A stretch of 64,000 nt of DNA from Heyndrickxia camelliae (GCF_002844575.1 NZ_PIQO01000008.1:62001-126000); one strand, 5' to 3'; positions 53,890 to 62,900 are shown, numbered from the stretch's first letter. Notes: generated by a model not told the origin, from the sequence alone. Program-made: numbers and translations.

Positions 53890-54291
53890 ATGTTAGCAGA
53901 TCTTGGTCTTTTAATTATCCGAGTTGTCATTGGTCTTACTTTTATAGGGCATGGGGCCCAAAAATTATTTGGATGGTTTGGCGGTGCTGGTCCAAGTAAT
54001 ACAGGCGAATGGCTAGAATCCATCGGAATCCGTCCTGGCGGTAAAATATGGGCAATTTGTGCAGGATTATTTGAATTGGTTGGAGGGCTGCTATTTGGGG
54101 CCGGAGTTTTCACCCCAATTGGGGCAGGTTTAATCTCCATCATAATGATTGACGCCATATTCTCTGTACATATTAAAAATGGATATTGGATTGATCGAAA
54201 TGGATTTGAATATTGTTTTGTATTAATCGTGGTAACGATTGGCGTGGCAATGATTGGGCCAGGAAAGTATGTCCTTTTTTATCAGCCATGA
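53890..54291 (+). CDS. DoxX-family membrane protein
   Basis: A 133-residue protein with four membrane segments. LIIRVVIGLTFIGHGAQKLFGWFGG is the DoxX hallmark, followed by GKIWAICAGLFELVGGLLF. Family members such as B. subtilis CatD and YfiD are linked to quinone or thiol stress, usually under a MarR- or DUF24-type regulator; a 12-bp palindrome upstream fits this. AGGGATACAT precedes the ATG. Monocistronic. Confidence 0.88.
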   Translation: MLADLGLLIIRVVIGLTFIGHGAQKLFGWFGGAGPSNTGEWLESIGIRPGGKIWAICAGLFELVGGLLFGAGVFTPIGAGLISIIMIDAIFSVHIKNGYWIDRNGFEYCFVLIVVTIGVAMIGPGKYVLFYQP

Positions 54292-54302
54292 TACCTGTTT
54301 TT

Positions 54303-54331
54303 CGGGCAAGTTCAGCTTGCCCGATTTTTTT
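54303..54331 (+). terminator. intrinsic terminator of the DoxX gene
   Basis: CGGGCAAG pairs perfectly with CTTGCCCG around TTCAG, followed by ATTTTTTT. Confidence 0.92.
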
Positions 54332-54452
54332 ATGATTCCTTTTAACAATTCTTTTCTAAAAATATTTCGTGTTCTGAAGAAATTTCTAATTTCCTTCTCG
54401 CCAGCATAGGTTTAAAATGGAATTTGTATTTCATTTATGAAGGGGAATTTTC

Positions 54453-55808
54453 GTGGATACTAAAACTAATAAATATCAGGAGCAAACGCTCTTTAATATA
54501 TCGTGGCCGCTTTTTATTGAGCTTGCACTCCATATGGGAATGGGCATTATCGCCACTCTTATGCTAAGTCATTATTCCGATGATGCGGCAGCAGGAGTTG
54601 GCGTCGCCAACCAATTGTTAAACATGTTTATTTTAATTTTTAATGTCACTTCCGTTGGAGCAACTATTTTAATTGGTCAAAATCTTGGCGCCGGCAATTT
54701 TAAACACGCAAGACAGCTTGCCCGATCGGCTTTCGGATTAAATTTTTGGTTTGGGGTTGGAATTGCTCTTTTTCTTGCTCTTTTTGGAAGATACCTTTTA
54801 GGATTATTTGACATCCACGGGGATGTATATCGTTACGGTCTCACCTTTGTTCATATTTGCGGAGTGTCGTTATTCCTTGAGTCTATTGCACTTGCTTTGG
54901 GCGCTGTTCTTCGCAGTCATGGATATACAAAAGAATCCATGGTTGTAACGATAATCATGGATATTATTAGTGTGGGCGGAAATGTGATTGCGATTTCAGG
55001 CATCTTCGGATTGCCTATTACAGGTGTTACTGGAGTTTCTTGGGCAATGGTAGCTGCTCGTATTTTCAGTGTCTCCGCACTATTGCTATTAGTCTACTTA
55101 AGACTTTCATTGAAAATGAAAATAAGTGATATTTTCAGACTCAAAAAGGCCGATATTCGCGGACTGTTATCCATTGGGATTCCATCTGCAGGTGAAAACC
55201 TATCCTATCAATTTTCACAATTAATTATTACTGGTTTTATTGCAACCATTGGAGCTTCTGCCTTAGCCGCAAGAGTATACATTTTAAATATTAATATGAT
55301 TTGTTATTTATTTACGCTTGCTATTGCACAAGGCACTCAGTTGCTTGTTGCCCGTTACATTGGTGGTAAACAGTATGACAAGGCACTTCATCGCGGTCTG
55401 CGAACATTAAAAATCTCAATGTTTGCTTCCTTTATCACATCCTTAATTATTGCTTTAATCGGCTCTCCGATTTTAAAGATATTTACAAATGACGCAAGTA
55501 TATTAGCAGTCGGGTTGCCGGTATTATGGGCCATTGTCTTTATTGAACCTGGAAGAGCGATGAATATAGTATTGATGAGCTCCCTGAAATCTGCTGGTGA
55601 TGTTCGTTTCCCTGTCATTATTGGCATTATTTCAATGTGGGGCGTTGCCGTCTCGCTCAGCTATTTGCTTGGAGTACATTTTGATCTGGGCTTATTAGGT
55701 GTCTGGATTGCCCAAGGGGCTGATGAGTGGCTACGCGGCTGTTTCGCACTTAAACGCTGGACGACCAAGCCATGGGAACGATTAGCAAAAGTAAGAATAA
55801 GTGCATGA
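54453..55808 (+). CDS. MATE-family efflux transporter
   Basis: A 451-residue transporter with twelve membrane segments in two similar halves (FNISWPLFIELALHMGMGII in the first, LLSIGIPSAGENLSYQFSQL in the second). MATE proteins export cationic drugs in exchange for Na+ or H+. The start is a GTG preceded by AAGGGGAATTTTC. Monocistronic; substrate is unknown. Confidence 0.9.
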   Translation: MDTKTNKYQEQTLFNISWPLFIELALHMGMGIIATLMLSHYSDDAAAGVGVANQLLNMFILIFNVTSVGATILIGQNLGAGNFKHARQLARSAFGLNFWFGVGIALFLALFGRYLLGLFDIHGDVYRYGLTFVHICGVSLFLESIALALGAVLRSHGYTKESMVVTIIMDIISVGGNVIAISGIFGLPITGVTGVSWAMVAARIFSVSALLLLVYLRLSLKMKISDIFRLKKADIRGLLSIGIPSAGENLSYQFSQLIITGFIATIGASALAARVYILNINMICYLFTLAIAQGTQLLVARYIGGKQYDKALHRGLRTLKISMFASFITSLIIALIGSPILKIFTNDASILAVGLPVLWAIVFIEPGRAMNIVLMSSLKSAGDVRFPVIIGIISMWGVAVSLSYLLGVHFDLGLLGVWIAQGADEWLRGCFALKRWTTKPWERLAKVRISA

Positions 55809-55815
55809 ATTTTTA

Positions 55816-55851
55816 GACTCCTCAGCATAAAACGTGTGGGAGTCTTTTTTT
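55816..55851 (+). terminator. intrinsic terminator of the MATE gene
   Basis: GACTCC (55816) pairs with GGAGTC (to 55844) around a 17-base loop, then TTTTTTT. Confidence 0.78.
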
Positions 55852-55870
55852 AGTGGTATGATAAAGTAAG

Positions 55871-55919
55871 AAAAGCATAAGCGCCTATCGGCTGACCAAT
55901 AGGCGCTGGAGCTAGACAT
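55871..55919 (+). repeat. dispersed GCGCC hairpin repeat
   Basis: GCGCCTAT (55881-55888) and ATAGGCGC (55899-55906) are perfect inverted arms around CGGCTGACCA, followed by TGGAGCTAGACA. From memory this is a common intergenic repeat type in Bacillaceae. It stands between the MATE terminator and pepT, with GC content well above its surroundings. Confidence 0.65.
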
Positions 55920-55994
55920 AGATAAAATTAGTCAACTGTCGGAAATGGAAAAACTTATACTTTTCTTATCATTTTAAAAAAGGAGATGGGATTC

Positions 55995-57227
55995 ATGAAA
56001 AATGAAATCATCGAAAGATTTACTTCCTATGTAAAAGTGGACACTCAATCGAATGAAGATAGTAACACATGTCCTTCAACACCTGGACAGTGGACACTTC
56101 TTAACATGATTGTGGATGAACTAAAATCAATCGGCATGGAGGAAGTAACTATAGACGATAATGGATATGTGATGGCCACTCTTCCATCCAATACGGATAA
56201 GGAAGTTCCAACAATTGGTTTTCTTGCTCATGTCGACACAGCTACTGATTTTACAGGCAAAGACGTAAAACCACAAATTGTAGAAAACTATAATGGCAGC
56301 GATATTGTCTTAAATGAAGCCTTACATATTGTTTTATCACCTAAAGATTTCCCTAGCCTTGAGCAATATAAAGGACATACTTTAGTAACAACAGATGGTA
56401 CCACTCTTCTTGGTGCAGATAACAAGGCCGGCATTGCAGAAATCATGACTGCAATGGCATATTTACTCCAACATCCGGAAATAAAACATGGAAAAATAAG
56501 AGTTGCCTTTACTCCAGATGAAGAGATTGGCAGAGGACCTCACAAATTTGATGTTCCCGCATTTAATGCAAAATTTGCGTATACAGTAGATGGCGGTCCA
56601 CTTGGCGAATTAGAATATGAAAGCTTTAATGCTGCTGGGGCCAAAATCACTATCAAAGGAAACAATATTCACCCTGGATCTGCAAAGGGCAAAATGGTTA
56701 ACTCCCTGAAAATTGCTATGGAATTACAAGGCAAAATTCCAGCCGATGAAGCTCCTGAATATACGGAAGGCTACGAGGGATTCTACCACCTTCTTTCCAT
56801 GAATGGAGATGTGGAGCTAACAAAGCTTGCCTATATCATTCGAGATCATGACAGAGAAAAGTTCAATGCTAAAAAAGCTAATCTTGAGAAGATTGTTCAG
56901 GACTTACAAGAAAAATACGGTAAAGACAACATTACTCTTGAATTAAATGATCAATATTACAACATGAAAGAGAAAATAGAACCAGTGAAGGAAATTGTTG
57001 ACATCGCCTATGATGCAATGAAAAACCTGGACATTGAGCCAAAAATCTCACCAATCCGTGGAGGAACAGATGGTTCACAACTATCATATATGGGACTACC
57101 AACTCCAAACATCTTTACTGGCGGAGAGAACTTTCATGGAAAATATGAGTACATTTCCGTGGATAATATGGTGAAAGCAACCAATGTTATCATTGAAATA
57201 GCAAAATTATTTGAAGAAAGAGCATAA
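55995..57227 (+). CDS. pepT: peptidase T (tripeptide aminopeptidase)
   Basis: A 410-residue M20 family zinc aminopeptidase, the same length as B. subtilis PepT. Metal-binding and catalytic motifs are in order: [49 protein letters not shown], and [23 protein letters not shown]. It releases the N-terminal residue of tripeptides in the cytosol. AAAGGAG lies 9 bases before the ATG at 55995; an ATG at 55986 touches it and is rejected. Confidence 0.95.
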   Translation: MKNEIIERFTSYVKVDTQSNEDSNTCPSTPGQWTLLNMIVDELKSIGMEEVTIDDNGYVMATLPSNTDKEVPTIGFLAHVDTATDFTGKDVKPQIVENYNGSDIVLNEALHIVLSPKDFPSLEQYKGHTLVTTDGTTLLGADNKAGIAEIMTAMAYLLQHPEIKHGKIRVAFTPDEEIGRGPHKFDVPAFNAKFAYTVDGGPLGELEYESFNAAGAKITIKGNNIHPGSAKGKMVNSLKIAMELQGKIPADEAPEYTEGYEGFYHLLSMNGDVELTKLAYIIRDHDREKFNAKKANLEKIVQDLQEKYGKDNITLELNDQYYNMKEKIEPVKEIVDIAYDAMKNLDIEPKISPIRGGTDGSQLSYMGLPTPNIFTGGENFHGKYEYISVDNMVKATNVIIEIAKLFEERA

Positions 57228-57240
57228 TTGTCAAGAAAGG

Positions 57241-57274
57241 AACGAATCCGAGTTATTTGCGGGTTCGTTTTTTT
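57241..57274 (+). terminator. intrinsic terminator of pepT
   Basis: AACGAATCCG pairs with CGGGTTCGTT (one T-G), followed by TTTTTTT. Confidence 0.88.
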
Positions 57275-57318
57275 CTTGATTTAAAGCTCCATCCTCTAAT
57301 TTTCCCCTCTCCAAAAAT

Positions 57319-57423
57319 AATTCAGCCAAAATTCACGATAATTCAGCCGAAATCAAGGTAAAATCAGCCATAATTTATGATAATTCAGCCAAATCATGCA
57401 ATATTTCAGCCAAATTCAAAAAA
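57319..57423 (+). repeat. 21-bp-period degenerate repeat array B (five units)
   Basis: Five cores begin at 57319, 57340, 57361, 57382 and 57403, exactly 21 bp apart: AATTCAGCCAAA, AATTCAGCCGAA, AAATCAGCCATA, AATTCAGCCAAA and ATTTCAGCCAAA. TCAGCC is invariant; the following 9 bases vary. A possible sixth, more worn unit precedes the array. It lies between the pepT terminator and the PadR promoter, ending 6 bases before the -35. Confidence 0.78.
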
Positions 57424-57428
57424 TTACT

Positions 57429-57457
57429 TTGACAGATAGAGTAATTTACGTTAATAT
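57429..57457 (+). promoter_or_regulatory. sigma-A promoter of the padR operon
   Basis: TTGACA (57429-57434) and TAATAT (57452-57457) are separated by exactly 17 bases, 42 bases before the PadR start. It is the best consensus promoter in the window. Confidence 0.85.
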
Positions 57458-57478
57458 TACTCTATCAGATAGAATAAT
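57435..57478 (+). promoter_or_regulatory. PadR operator: inverted repeat plus a third half-site
   Basis: GATAGAGTAAT (57435-57445) and ATTACTCTATC (57456-57466) are perfect 11-base inverted arms with a 10-base spacer; a third copy, GATAGAATAAT (57468-57478), has one mismatch. The arms fill the space between -35 and -10 and the start region, so bound PadR would block RNA polymerase. Confidence 0.8.
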
Positions 57479-57498
57479 CGTTTATGGAAGGTGAATCC

Positions 57499-57828
57499 AT
57501 GATTAGAAGTGATATTATCCGCGGGCATTTAGATTCGATTATTCTGCGATTGATACTGGAAAAGGATCAATATGGATATGAAATTTCGAAGCAAATTAGC
57601 ATCCGTACAGATAATCGGTTCCAAATAAAAGAAGCTACCCTCTATGCAGTCTTTCAACGACTGGAAAAAAAGGAATTGATTGAATCGTATTTTGGTGAAA
57701 TATCCCACGGCGGGAAAAGAAAATACTACAGAATCACTACCTTAGGGAAGGCTTATTTAAAGGAAACGGTAAAAGAATGGAAAGAAACAAAGGAAATAAT
57801 TGATCTATTTATGGAGGAATTAGAATGA
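57499..57828 (+). CDS. PadR-family transcriptional regulator
   Basis: A 109-residue winged-helix regulator. IRGHLDSIILRLILEKDQYGYEISKQI and ATLYAVFQRLEKKELIESYFGE followed by GGKRKYYRITTLGKAYL are the PadR signature, with a short C-terminal dimerisation helix (PadR-s1 type). GAAGGTGA precedes the ATG at 57499 by five bases, so the ATG at 57484 is not used. It overlaps the HAAS gene by ATGA. Strong operator sequences lie at its promoter, so it should repress its own operon. The inducer is not known. Confidence 0.92.
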   Translation: MIRSDIIRGHLDSIILRLILEKDQYGYEISKQISIRTDNRFQIKEATLYAVFQRLEKKELIESYFGEISHGGKRKYYRITTLGKAYLKETVKEWKETKEIIDLFMEELE

Positions 57829-58235
57829 AGAAGATTAAAAACCATGTAGATGACTTATTTAAAAATGTTCCAGATAGTGAACAAAAGGAACAGATCAAGC
57901 AGGAAATTGTAGAGAATCTTGAAGAAAAGGTCTTTGATCTAATGGCACAAGGGAAAGAAGAAGAGGATGCAATTAATAAGGCAATTGTAGATTTTGGCGA
58001 TATTGATGAAATAGAAAACGAACTTGGAGTCAAGCTGCCTTCACCCGCTAAGAAAAACATGTCTAAAATAGATTTAGGCTTTTCCATCTGGGGTACTGTT
58101 CTCATCATTGCATTATTTGTCTTTATTAATTTTTACTATACCCCACATATTATCTGGTTTGTGTATCCTACATTTGCTGTATTATGGTGGCCACTTAGTA
58201 TGTTCTACAGATGGCTGCGTCTACGTCAAAAATAA
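57825..58235 (+). CDS. HAAS-domain membrane protein with one 2TM module
   Basis: A 136-residue protein. The N-terminal 75 residues form the helical HAAS domain (VDDLFKNVPDSEQKEQIKQEI, AIVDFGDIDEIENELG), which is usually encoded right after PadR regulators. The C-terminal part has two membrane segments ending in the motif IIWFVYPTFAVLWWPLSMFY, which recurs four times in the next gene. It is translationally coupled to padR. HAAS domains are thought to pair with PadR in signalling from the membrane; the function of this protein is not known. Confidence 0.85.
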   Translation: MKKIKNHVDDLFKNVPDSEQKEQIKQEIVENLEEKVFDLMAQGKEEEDAINKAIVDFGDIDEIENELGVKLPSPAKKNMSKIDLGFSIWGTVLIIALFVFINFYYTPHIIWFVYPTFAVLWWPLSMFYRWLRLRQK

Positions 58236-58247
58236 AGGAGGATTTCT

Positions 58248-58889
58248 ATGCATAAATATGATCTGATTTTTGCCTCCGTAGGTAGCCTGATGAGCATACT
58301 ATTCTTTATTCTTGTAAATTACCTAACTAGTCCCAGTCATATTTGGTTCATCTACCCTGTTTTTTTTCTCCTCTTATGGCCAGTTAGCGTTTACTTTATA
58401 AAAAAAAGGGAGTATAAAATTCATTCTCTCTGTATCAGTATCATCATAATCTTGTACCTATTTATAACAAATTTTCTATATTCCCCTAGTCATCCCTGGG
58501 CTTTGTATGCATTTTACCCATTCATTTGGTGGCCGATTATGCTGATATTTGAGAATGCCAGAAAAACAGTATCCTTAGGCCTCATAGGGAGTTTCATCAC
58601 CATTATGTACTATTCGATTTTGAATATGGCAATTTCACCCGGCTATCCTTGGGCAATATACCCTTCATTTATAGTATTGTGGTGGCCTTTAGTTTTATAT
58701 CATGTAAGGTCTAATAAATTTTTCCAATTTTCAATCTTAGCAAGCCTGTATATAAGTATATTTTTTATCCTTGTCAACATGGTGTCTTCACCAAACGAGA
58801 TTTGGGCAGTGTATCCCATATTCATGGTTTTATGGTGGCCATTAAGTATGTATTATTACTATTTTAAAAGAAAAGAATCAATCCGTTAA
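58248..58889 (+). CDS. membrane protein built of four repeated 2TM modules
   Basis: A 213-residue protein of about eight membrane segments made of four repeats of about 52 residues. Each repeat has a first hydrophobic helix, a short loop SPxxxWxxYP and a second helix ending in WWP: SPSHIWFIYPVFFLLLWPVS, SPSHPWALYAFYPFIWWPIM, SPGYPWAIYPSFIVLWWPLV and SPNEIWAVYPIFMVLWWPLS. The same module ends the preceding HAAS protein. I know no described protein with this exact make-up. It follows the HAAS gene by 12 bases with AAAGGAGG before the ATG and precedes a desaturase gene. Confidence 0.75.
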   Translation: MHKYDLIFASVGSLMSILFFILVNYLTSPSHIWFIYPVFFLLLWPVSVYFIKKREYKIHSLCISIIIILYLFITNFLYSPSHPWALYAFYPFIWWPIMLIFENARKTVSLGLIGSFITIMYYSILNMAISPGYPWAIYPSFIVLWWPLVLYHVRSNKFFQFSILASLYISIFFILVNMVSSPNEIWAVYPIFMVLWWPLSMYYYYFKRKESIR

Positions 58890-58913
58890 AAACAAAAATG
58901 AGGTGAAGGTATA

Positions 58914-59933
58914 ATGGAAAAACAGTCCAAGAGTAGTATTCGCGAGTGGAAAGAAAAATTAAAAACGTTTGAAAAACCACGTATTTCAGCTAGTGTCAGA
59001 CAGCTTATTAATTCCGTAGGACCATTTTTACTACTATGGGTTTTAGCTTATTTTAGTCTTCAAGTTTCCTTCTGGTTAACATTATTATGCGCCATACCTG
59101 CTGCAGGATTTTTAGTAAGGACCTTTATTATTTTCCATGATTGTACCCATCATTCCTTTTTTAAAAACAGGAAAGCAAATAAAATTGTCGGTACGATTAC
59201 TGGAATCCTTACATTTTGCTCATATGAACAGTGGAAGAATAGCCATAATCTTCACCATGCAACAAACGGAAATTTAGAAAAACGTGGTGATGGCGATATT
59301 TGGACGCTAACTTTGCAAGAATATGCTCAAGCCTCTTGGATCAAGCGATTATTATATCGGACATATCGAAATCCGATTATCATGTTTATATTTGGACCGT
59401 TATATATTTTCTTAATTTCTTATCGTTTTAATAGGAGAAATGCAACAAAGAAAGAAAAAAGACATGTTTGGATGACGAATATTATTCTAACTTCCATTGT
59501 TTTATTATTAGGATTCACCCTTGGCTGGAAGGCATTTCTTTTGGTTGAATTGCCCCTATTCTATATTGCTGCATTTTCAGGAGTTTGGTTATTTTATGTT
59601 CAACATCAATTCGAAGATGGGTACTTTGAAAATGGCGACAACTGGAACTATGTAGAGGCAGCATTAAAAGGGAGCTCTTTCTATAAACTACCGAAAATAT
59701 TGCAATGGTTTTCCGGAAATATCGGCTACCACCATGTCCATCATCTAAATTCACGTGTTCCAAATTATCAGCTTGAGAAGGCACATAAAAGTGATAAACG
59801 ACTTCAGGAGGTCCCAACCTTAACACTCTGGACAAGTCTGAAATCCTTAACCTTTAAGCTTTGGGATGAACAGTCTAAGAAATTTATCGGAAACCGCGAG
59901 ATACAGATTTTTCTACGAAGCCAACAACAATAG
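58914..59933 (+). CDS. des: membrane acyl-lipid desaturase (Des-like)
   Basis: A 339-residue di-iron membrane enzyme that introduces double bonds in phospholipid acyl chains. The three His boxes are HDCTHHSFF, HNLHHATNG and HHVHHLNSRVPNY, with four membrane segments around them. B. subtilis Des (about 352 residues) is induced by cold through DesKR; no desKR lies here. Instead the gene sits 24 bases after the 2TM protein in the PadR operon, so it is probably under PadR control. GAGGTGAAGGT precedes the ATG. Double-bond position cannot be read from sequence. Confidence 0.92.
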   Translation: MEKQSKSSIREWKEKLKTFEKPRISASVRQLINSVGPFLLLWVLAYFSLQVSFWLTLLCAIPAAGFLVRTFIIFHDCTHHSFFKNRKANKIVGTITGILTFCSYEQWKNSHNLHHATNGNLEKRGDGDIWTLTLQEYAQASWIKRLLYRTYRNPIIMFIFGPLYIFLISYRFNRRNATKKEKRHVWMTNIILTSIVLLLGFTLGWKAFLLVELPLFYIAAFSGVWLFYVQHQFEDGYFENGDNWNYVEAALKGSSFYKLPKILQWFSGNIGYHHVHHLNSRVPNYQLEKAHKSDKRLQEVPTLTLWTSLKSLTFKLWDEQSKKFIGNREIQIFLRSQQQ

Positions 59934-59935
59934 GT

Positions 59936-59978
59936 AAAAGACAGGTATATTTCTCGATTGAATATACCTGTCTTTTTT
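59936..59978 (+). terminator. strong intrinsic terminator of the padR operon
   Basis: A 15-base stem (AAAAGACAGGTATAT / ATATACCTGTCTTTT) with an 11-base loop runs into TT, right after the desaturase stop. Confidence 0.93.
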
Positions 59979-60065
59979 GTATCTAAGCGACAGTCCCAAA
60001 TAAATGTTTCTAAATTCTAAATTTTCCATTATATTTAATGTATAGCTTATTCTAAGGAGGTCTAT

Positions 60066-61372
60066 ATGAAACGACTGACGGACCATTTAATCGTCATCTC
60101 ATTTGACTGCCTATCTTCTCTAGATTTCCCCATCATTCAGGAGCTCCCGCATTTTCAAGAACTCCTGAAACATAGATCTTATTGCAAAAATGTCGAAACG
60201 ATTTATCCTTCTGTAACATACCCATGTCATGCAACAATTGTAACAGGGAAATTCCCTAACAGGCATGGTGTGATTAATAATACGCTGCTGCAACCCGGAA
60301 CGAGTCACCTGATTGGTATTGGTATCGACGTTATGTTAAAGGAACAACCCTTTATGATGAAGCCAAAAATGCTAAGCTGACTACAGCTTCATTGTTATGG
60401 CCCGTGACTGCAAAGGCAAATATTGATTACAACATGCCAGAAATTTTCGCAAATCGACCTTGGCAAAATCAAGTTACCATCTCTCTCTTAAGCGGCAGCC
60501 CACTTTACCAATTAGATATGAATCGCCGCTTTGGCCATATCCGAAAAGGATTGAGCCAACCTGAATTAGATGATTTTGTATTGGAATCAACTGTTCAAAC
60601 TATCCAATCGAAAAAGCCTAACCTTATGCTTGTCCATTTCACGGATTTAGATACACAGCGCCATCACTACGGTTTCTCGTCAAAACAAGCACAAGCAGCG
60701 CTTCGAAGACATGATAATCGTCTTGGGCGAATCATTCATGCTTTGAAGCAAAGTGGTATATATGAAAACTCTACGATAATCGCATTAGGCGATCATAGTG
60801 CATTAGATGAATCCATGGCCATCAAGATAAATGTAATACTTAGAAGAAAAGGACTAATCGATGTAAATAAACGCGGTAAGATAACGGATTGGAAGGCATA
60901 TTGCAAGAGCTGTGATGGTTCTGCTTATCTTTATGTGAAAAATATTAATGACGAGGAAACAAAATCCATTCTACAAAAGATCATACATGATTTATCCAGG
61001 GATAAAAGCAACGGAATTGAACAAGTGCTAACAAAGAAAGAGCTGCGCACAATGGGTGCAGATAGTAACGCCTACTTAATGGTTGAGGCTCTCCAAGGCT
61101 ATTATTTTACCGAGGGGTTAAATGGAGATTTCATTGATTCCATTATAACTGAGGATGTGAATTCAAAAAAATATACGGTTGCATCACACGGCTACTCGCC
61201 CAATAAACATAACTACACCACCGTTTTGCTCGCATCCGGAAAGGGAATTCGCTCCAATGCCATTATTCCATCTATGCAACTAGTTGATGAAGGGCCTACG
61301 TTGGCAAAATTGCTTGGGCTCGATCTTGGCGATACAGACGGCAAAGTGATACAAGAATTATTAGAAATATAA
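60066..61372 (+). pseudogene. type I phosphodiesterase / nucleotide pyrophosphatase family enzyme, frameshifted
   Basis: An alkaline-phosphatase-superfamily enzyme in two frames. The first, from the ATG at 60066 (AAGGAGG upstream), has VISFDCLSSLDF with the first metal Asp and YPSVTYPCHATIVTG with the nucleophilic Thr. After LQPGTSH it leaves frame; the other frame reads PDWYWYRRYVKGTTLYDEAKNA without a break into LLWPVTAKANID and on to the metal site GDHSALDES and SHGYSPN. One missing base near 60306-60309 joins them into 435 residues. All catalytic motifs remain, so the lesion is recent or a sequencing error. The natural substrate is not known. Confidence 0.85.
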
Positions 61373-61398
61373 ACTTACCCAAAGGGGGCTACTGGGAG

Positions 61399-62673
61399 AT
61401 GAAACGTTTTACAAAAGAAGAAAATAGCTGGGTTTTCTATGATTGGGCAAATTCCGCTTATTCTATTATTATCTCAACTGCAGTTTTTCCACTTTTTTAT
61501 AAAGCAGCTGCTACAAAGTCAGGAATAAGTGCAGCAGATTCTACTGCCTATTTGGGGTATACCGTTGCAATTGCCACCTTTATTTTAGCCATGCTGGGGC
61601 CAATCTTAGGAACCATCGCCGATTACCAAGGATTTAAAAAACGTTTTTTTACCTTCTTTTTTACGATTGGTGTCTCGTTTACCGCACTTCTTGCATTCAT
61701 TCCCAGTGATCAGTGGCTACTATTGCTAATAGCCTATACGATTGCAGCTATTGGAGCATCGGGAGCAAATGTATTTTATGATGCATTTATTGTAGATGTC
61801 ACAACAGAAGAACGGATGAATAGGGTCTCTGCCCGCGGTTTTGGATTTGGATACATCGGCAGTACGATCCCCTTCATCGTCAGTATTGCAATCATTATTT
61901 TAGCAAAAACCCAAACCTTGCCTATTTCAGATACGTTGGCCAGCAAAATAGCCTTCCTTATTACAGCAATTTGGTGGGCATCCTTTTCCATCCCATTGTT
62001 CCGCAATGTTTTTCAACGCTATTATATAGAACGTGAACCAAATCCTGTTGTCAATAGCTTTAAGCGGCTGGGAAAGACGATAAAAGAAATCCGAAAATAC
62101 CGCGCTTTATTTCTATTTCTGCTTGCTTATTTTTTCTATATTGACGGAGTTGGAACCGTCATAACAATGTCCACTGCATATGGAACCGATTTAGGCATCG
62201 GCTCTACCAGTCTATTAATCATTTTGTTCGTTACGCAAGTGGTTGCTGCACCTTTTGCCATTTTATATGGTAAATTAGCAGAGAAATTTTCGGGAAAAAC
62301 AATGCTATTTGTCGGGATCATTGTTTATATGATTGTTTGTACGTATGCATTCTTTTTAAAAACAACCTTAGATTTCTGGATATTGGCCATGCTTGTGGCA
62401 TCATCCCAAGGAGGAATTCAGGCATTAAGTCGGTCCTATTTTGCAAAGCTGGTTCCAAAGAAAAATGCCAACGAATTTTTTGGATTTTACAATATCTTCG
62501 GTAATTTTGCCTCCATAATGGGACCGCTTTTAGTTGGAGTTACTGCACAAATTACTGGGAAAACCAATAGCGGAGTTTTTAGTCTTATCGTCTTATTTAT
62601 TATCGGTGCGATTATTCTGATGAAAGTTCCAAACGAAAAGGAGAGCCTTGCTGCAAACAGGAAAATTGTATAA
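61399..62673 (+). CDS. MFS transporter, UMF1/Atg22 family (YxiO-like)
   Basis: A 424-residue transporter with about twelve membrane segments. SWVFYDWANSAYSIIISTAVFP at the start is diagnostic of the Atg22/UMF1 family, with ASGANVFYDAFIVDV and SSQGGIQALSRSYFAKLVP later. B. subtilis YxiO has the same length class. It starts 26 bases after the phosphodiesterase with AAAGGGGGC as ribosome binding site, so the two may be co-transcribed. Substrate is unknown. Confidence 0.9.
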   Translation: MKRFTKEENSWVFYDWANSAYSIIISTAVFPLFYKAAATKSGISAADSTAYLGYTVAIATFILAMLGPILGTIADYQGFKKRFFTFFFTIGVSFTALLAFIPSDQWLLLLIAYTIAAIGASGANVFYDAFIVDVTTEERMNRVSARGFGFGYIGSTIPFIVSIAIIILAKTQTLPISDTLASKIAFLITAIWWASFSIPLFRNVFQRYYIEREPNPVVNSFKRLGKTIKEIRKYRALFLFLLAYFFYIDGVGTVITMSTAYGTDLGIGSTSLLIILFVTQVVAAPFAILYGKLAEKFSGKTMLFVGIIVYMIVCTYAFFLKTTLDFWILAMLVASSQGGIQALSRSYFAKLVPKKNANEFFGFYNIFGNFASIMGPLLVGVTAQITGKTNSGVFSLIVLFIIGAIILMKVPNEKESLAANRKIV

Positions 62674-62763
62674 GACTTGGCGTGGAGACATGTTTTTTAT
62701 GTATGATTTCTTCCTTGAATGGAAAAAGTAACAACCGAAGTCCTATATAAAGGAGGAACTAGA

Positions 62764-62886
62764 ATGGAAAACACACATGAATTTATCGAAAAGTTCCAAG
62801 ATACACAAAAAAAGCAGGAAAAAAATAAGAAGAAACAAGGAAAGGGACATCCTGACAAACAGCTTCCAAATAATCAGCACAACTAA
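62764..62886 (+). CDS. small hydrophilic protein, DUF4023-like
   Basis: A 40-residue protein behind a near-perfect AAAGGAGGAACTAGA site. It reads MENTHEFIEKFQDTQKK, then a Lys-rich stretch and GKGHPDKQLPNNQHN. The THEFIEK start and GHPxKxLPN end are what I recall for the DUF4023 family of Bacillaceae, of unknown function. It is followed by a terminator. Confidence 0.7.
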   Translation: MENTHEFIEKFQDTQKKQEKNKKKQGKGHPDKQLPNNQHN

Positions 62887-62900
62887 TAAGTTACTCCGGT

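Noticed and set aside
55871-55919. Riboswitch or leader of pepT
   Set aside because: The GCGCC hairpin resembles a dispersed Bacillaceae repeat, it is separated from the gene by about 75 bases and lacks an expression platform.
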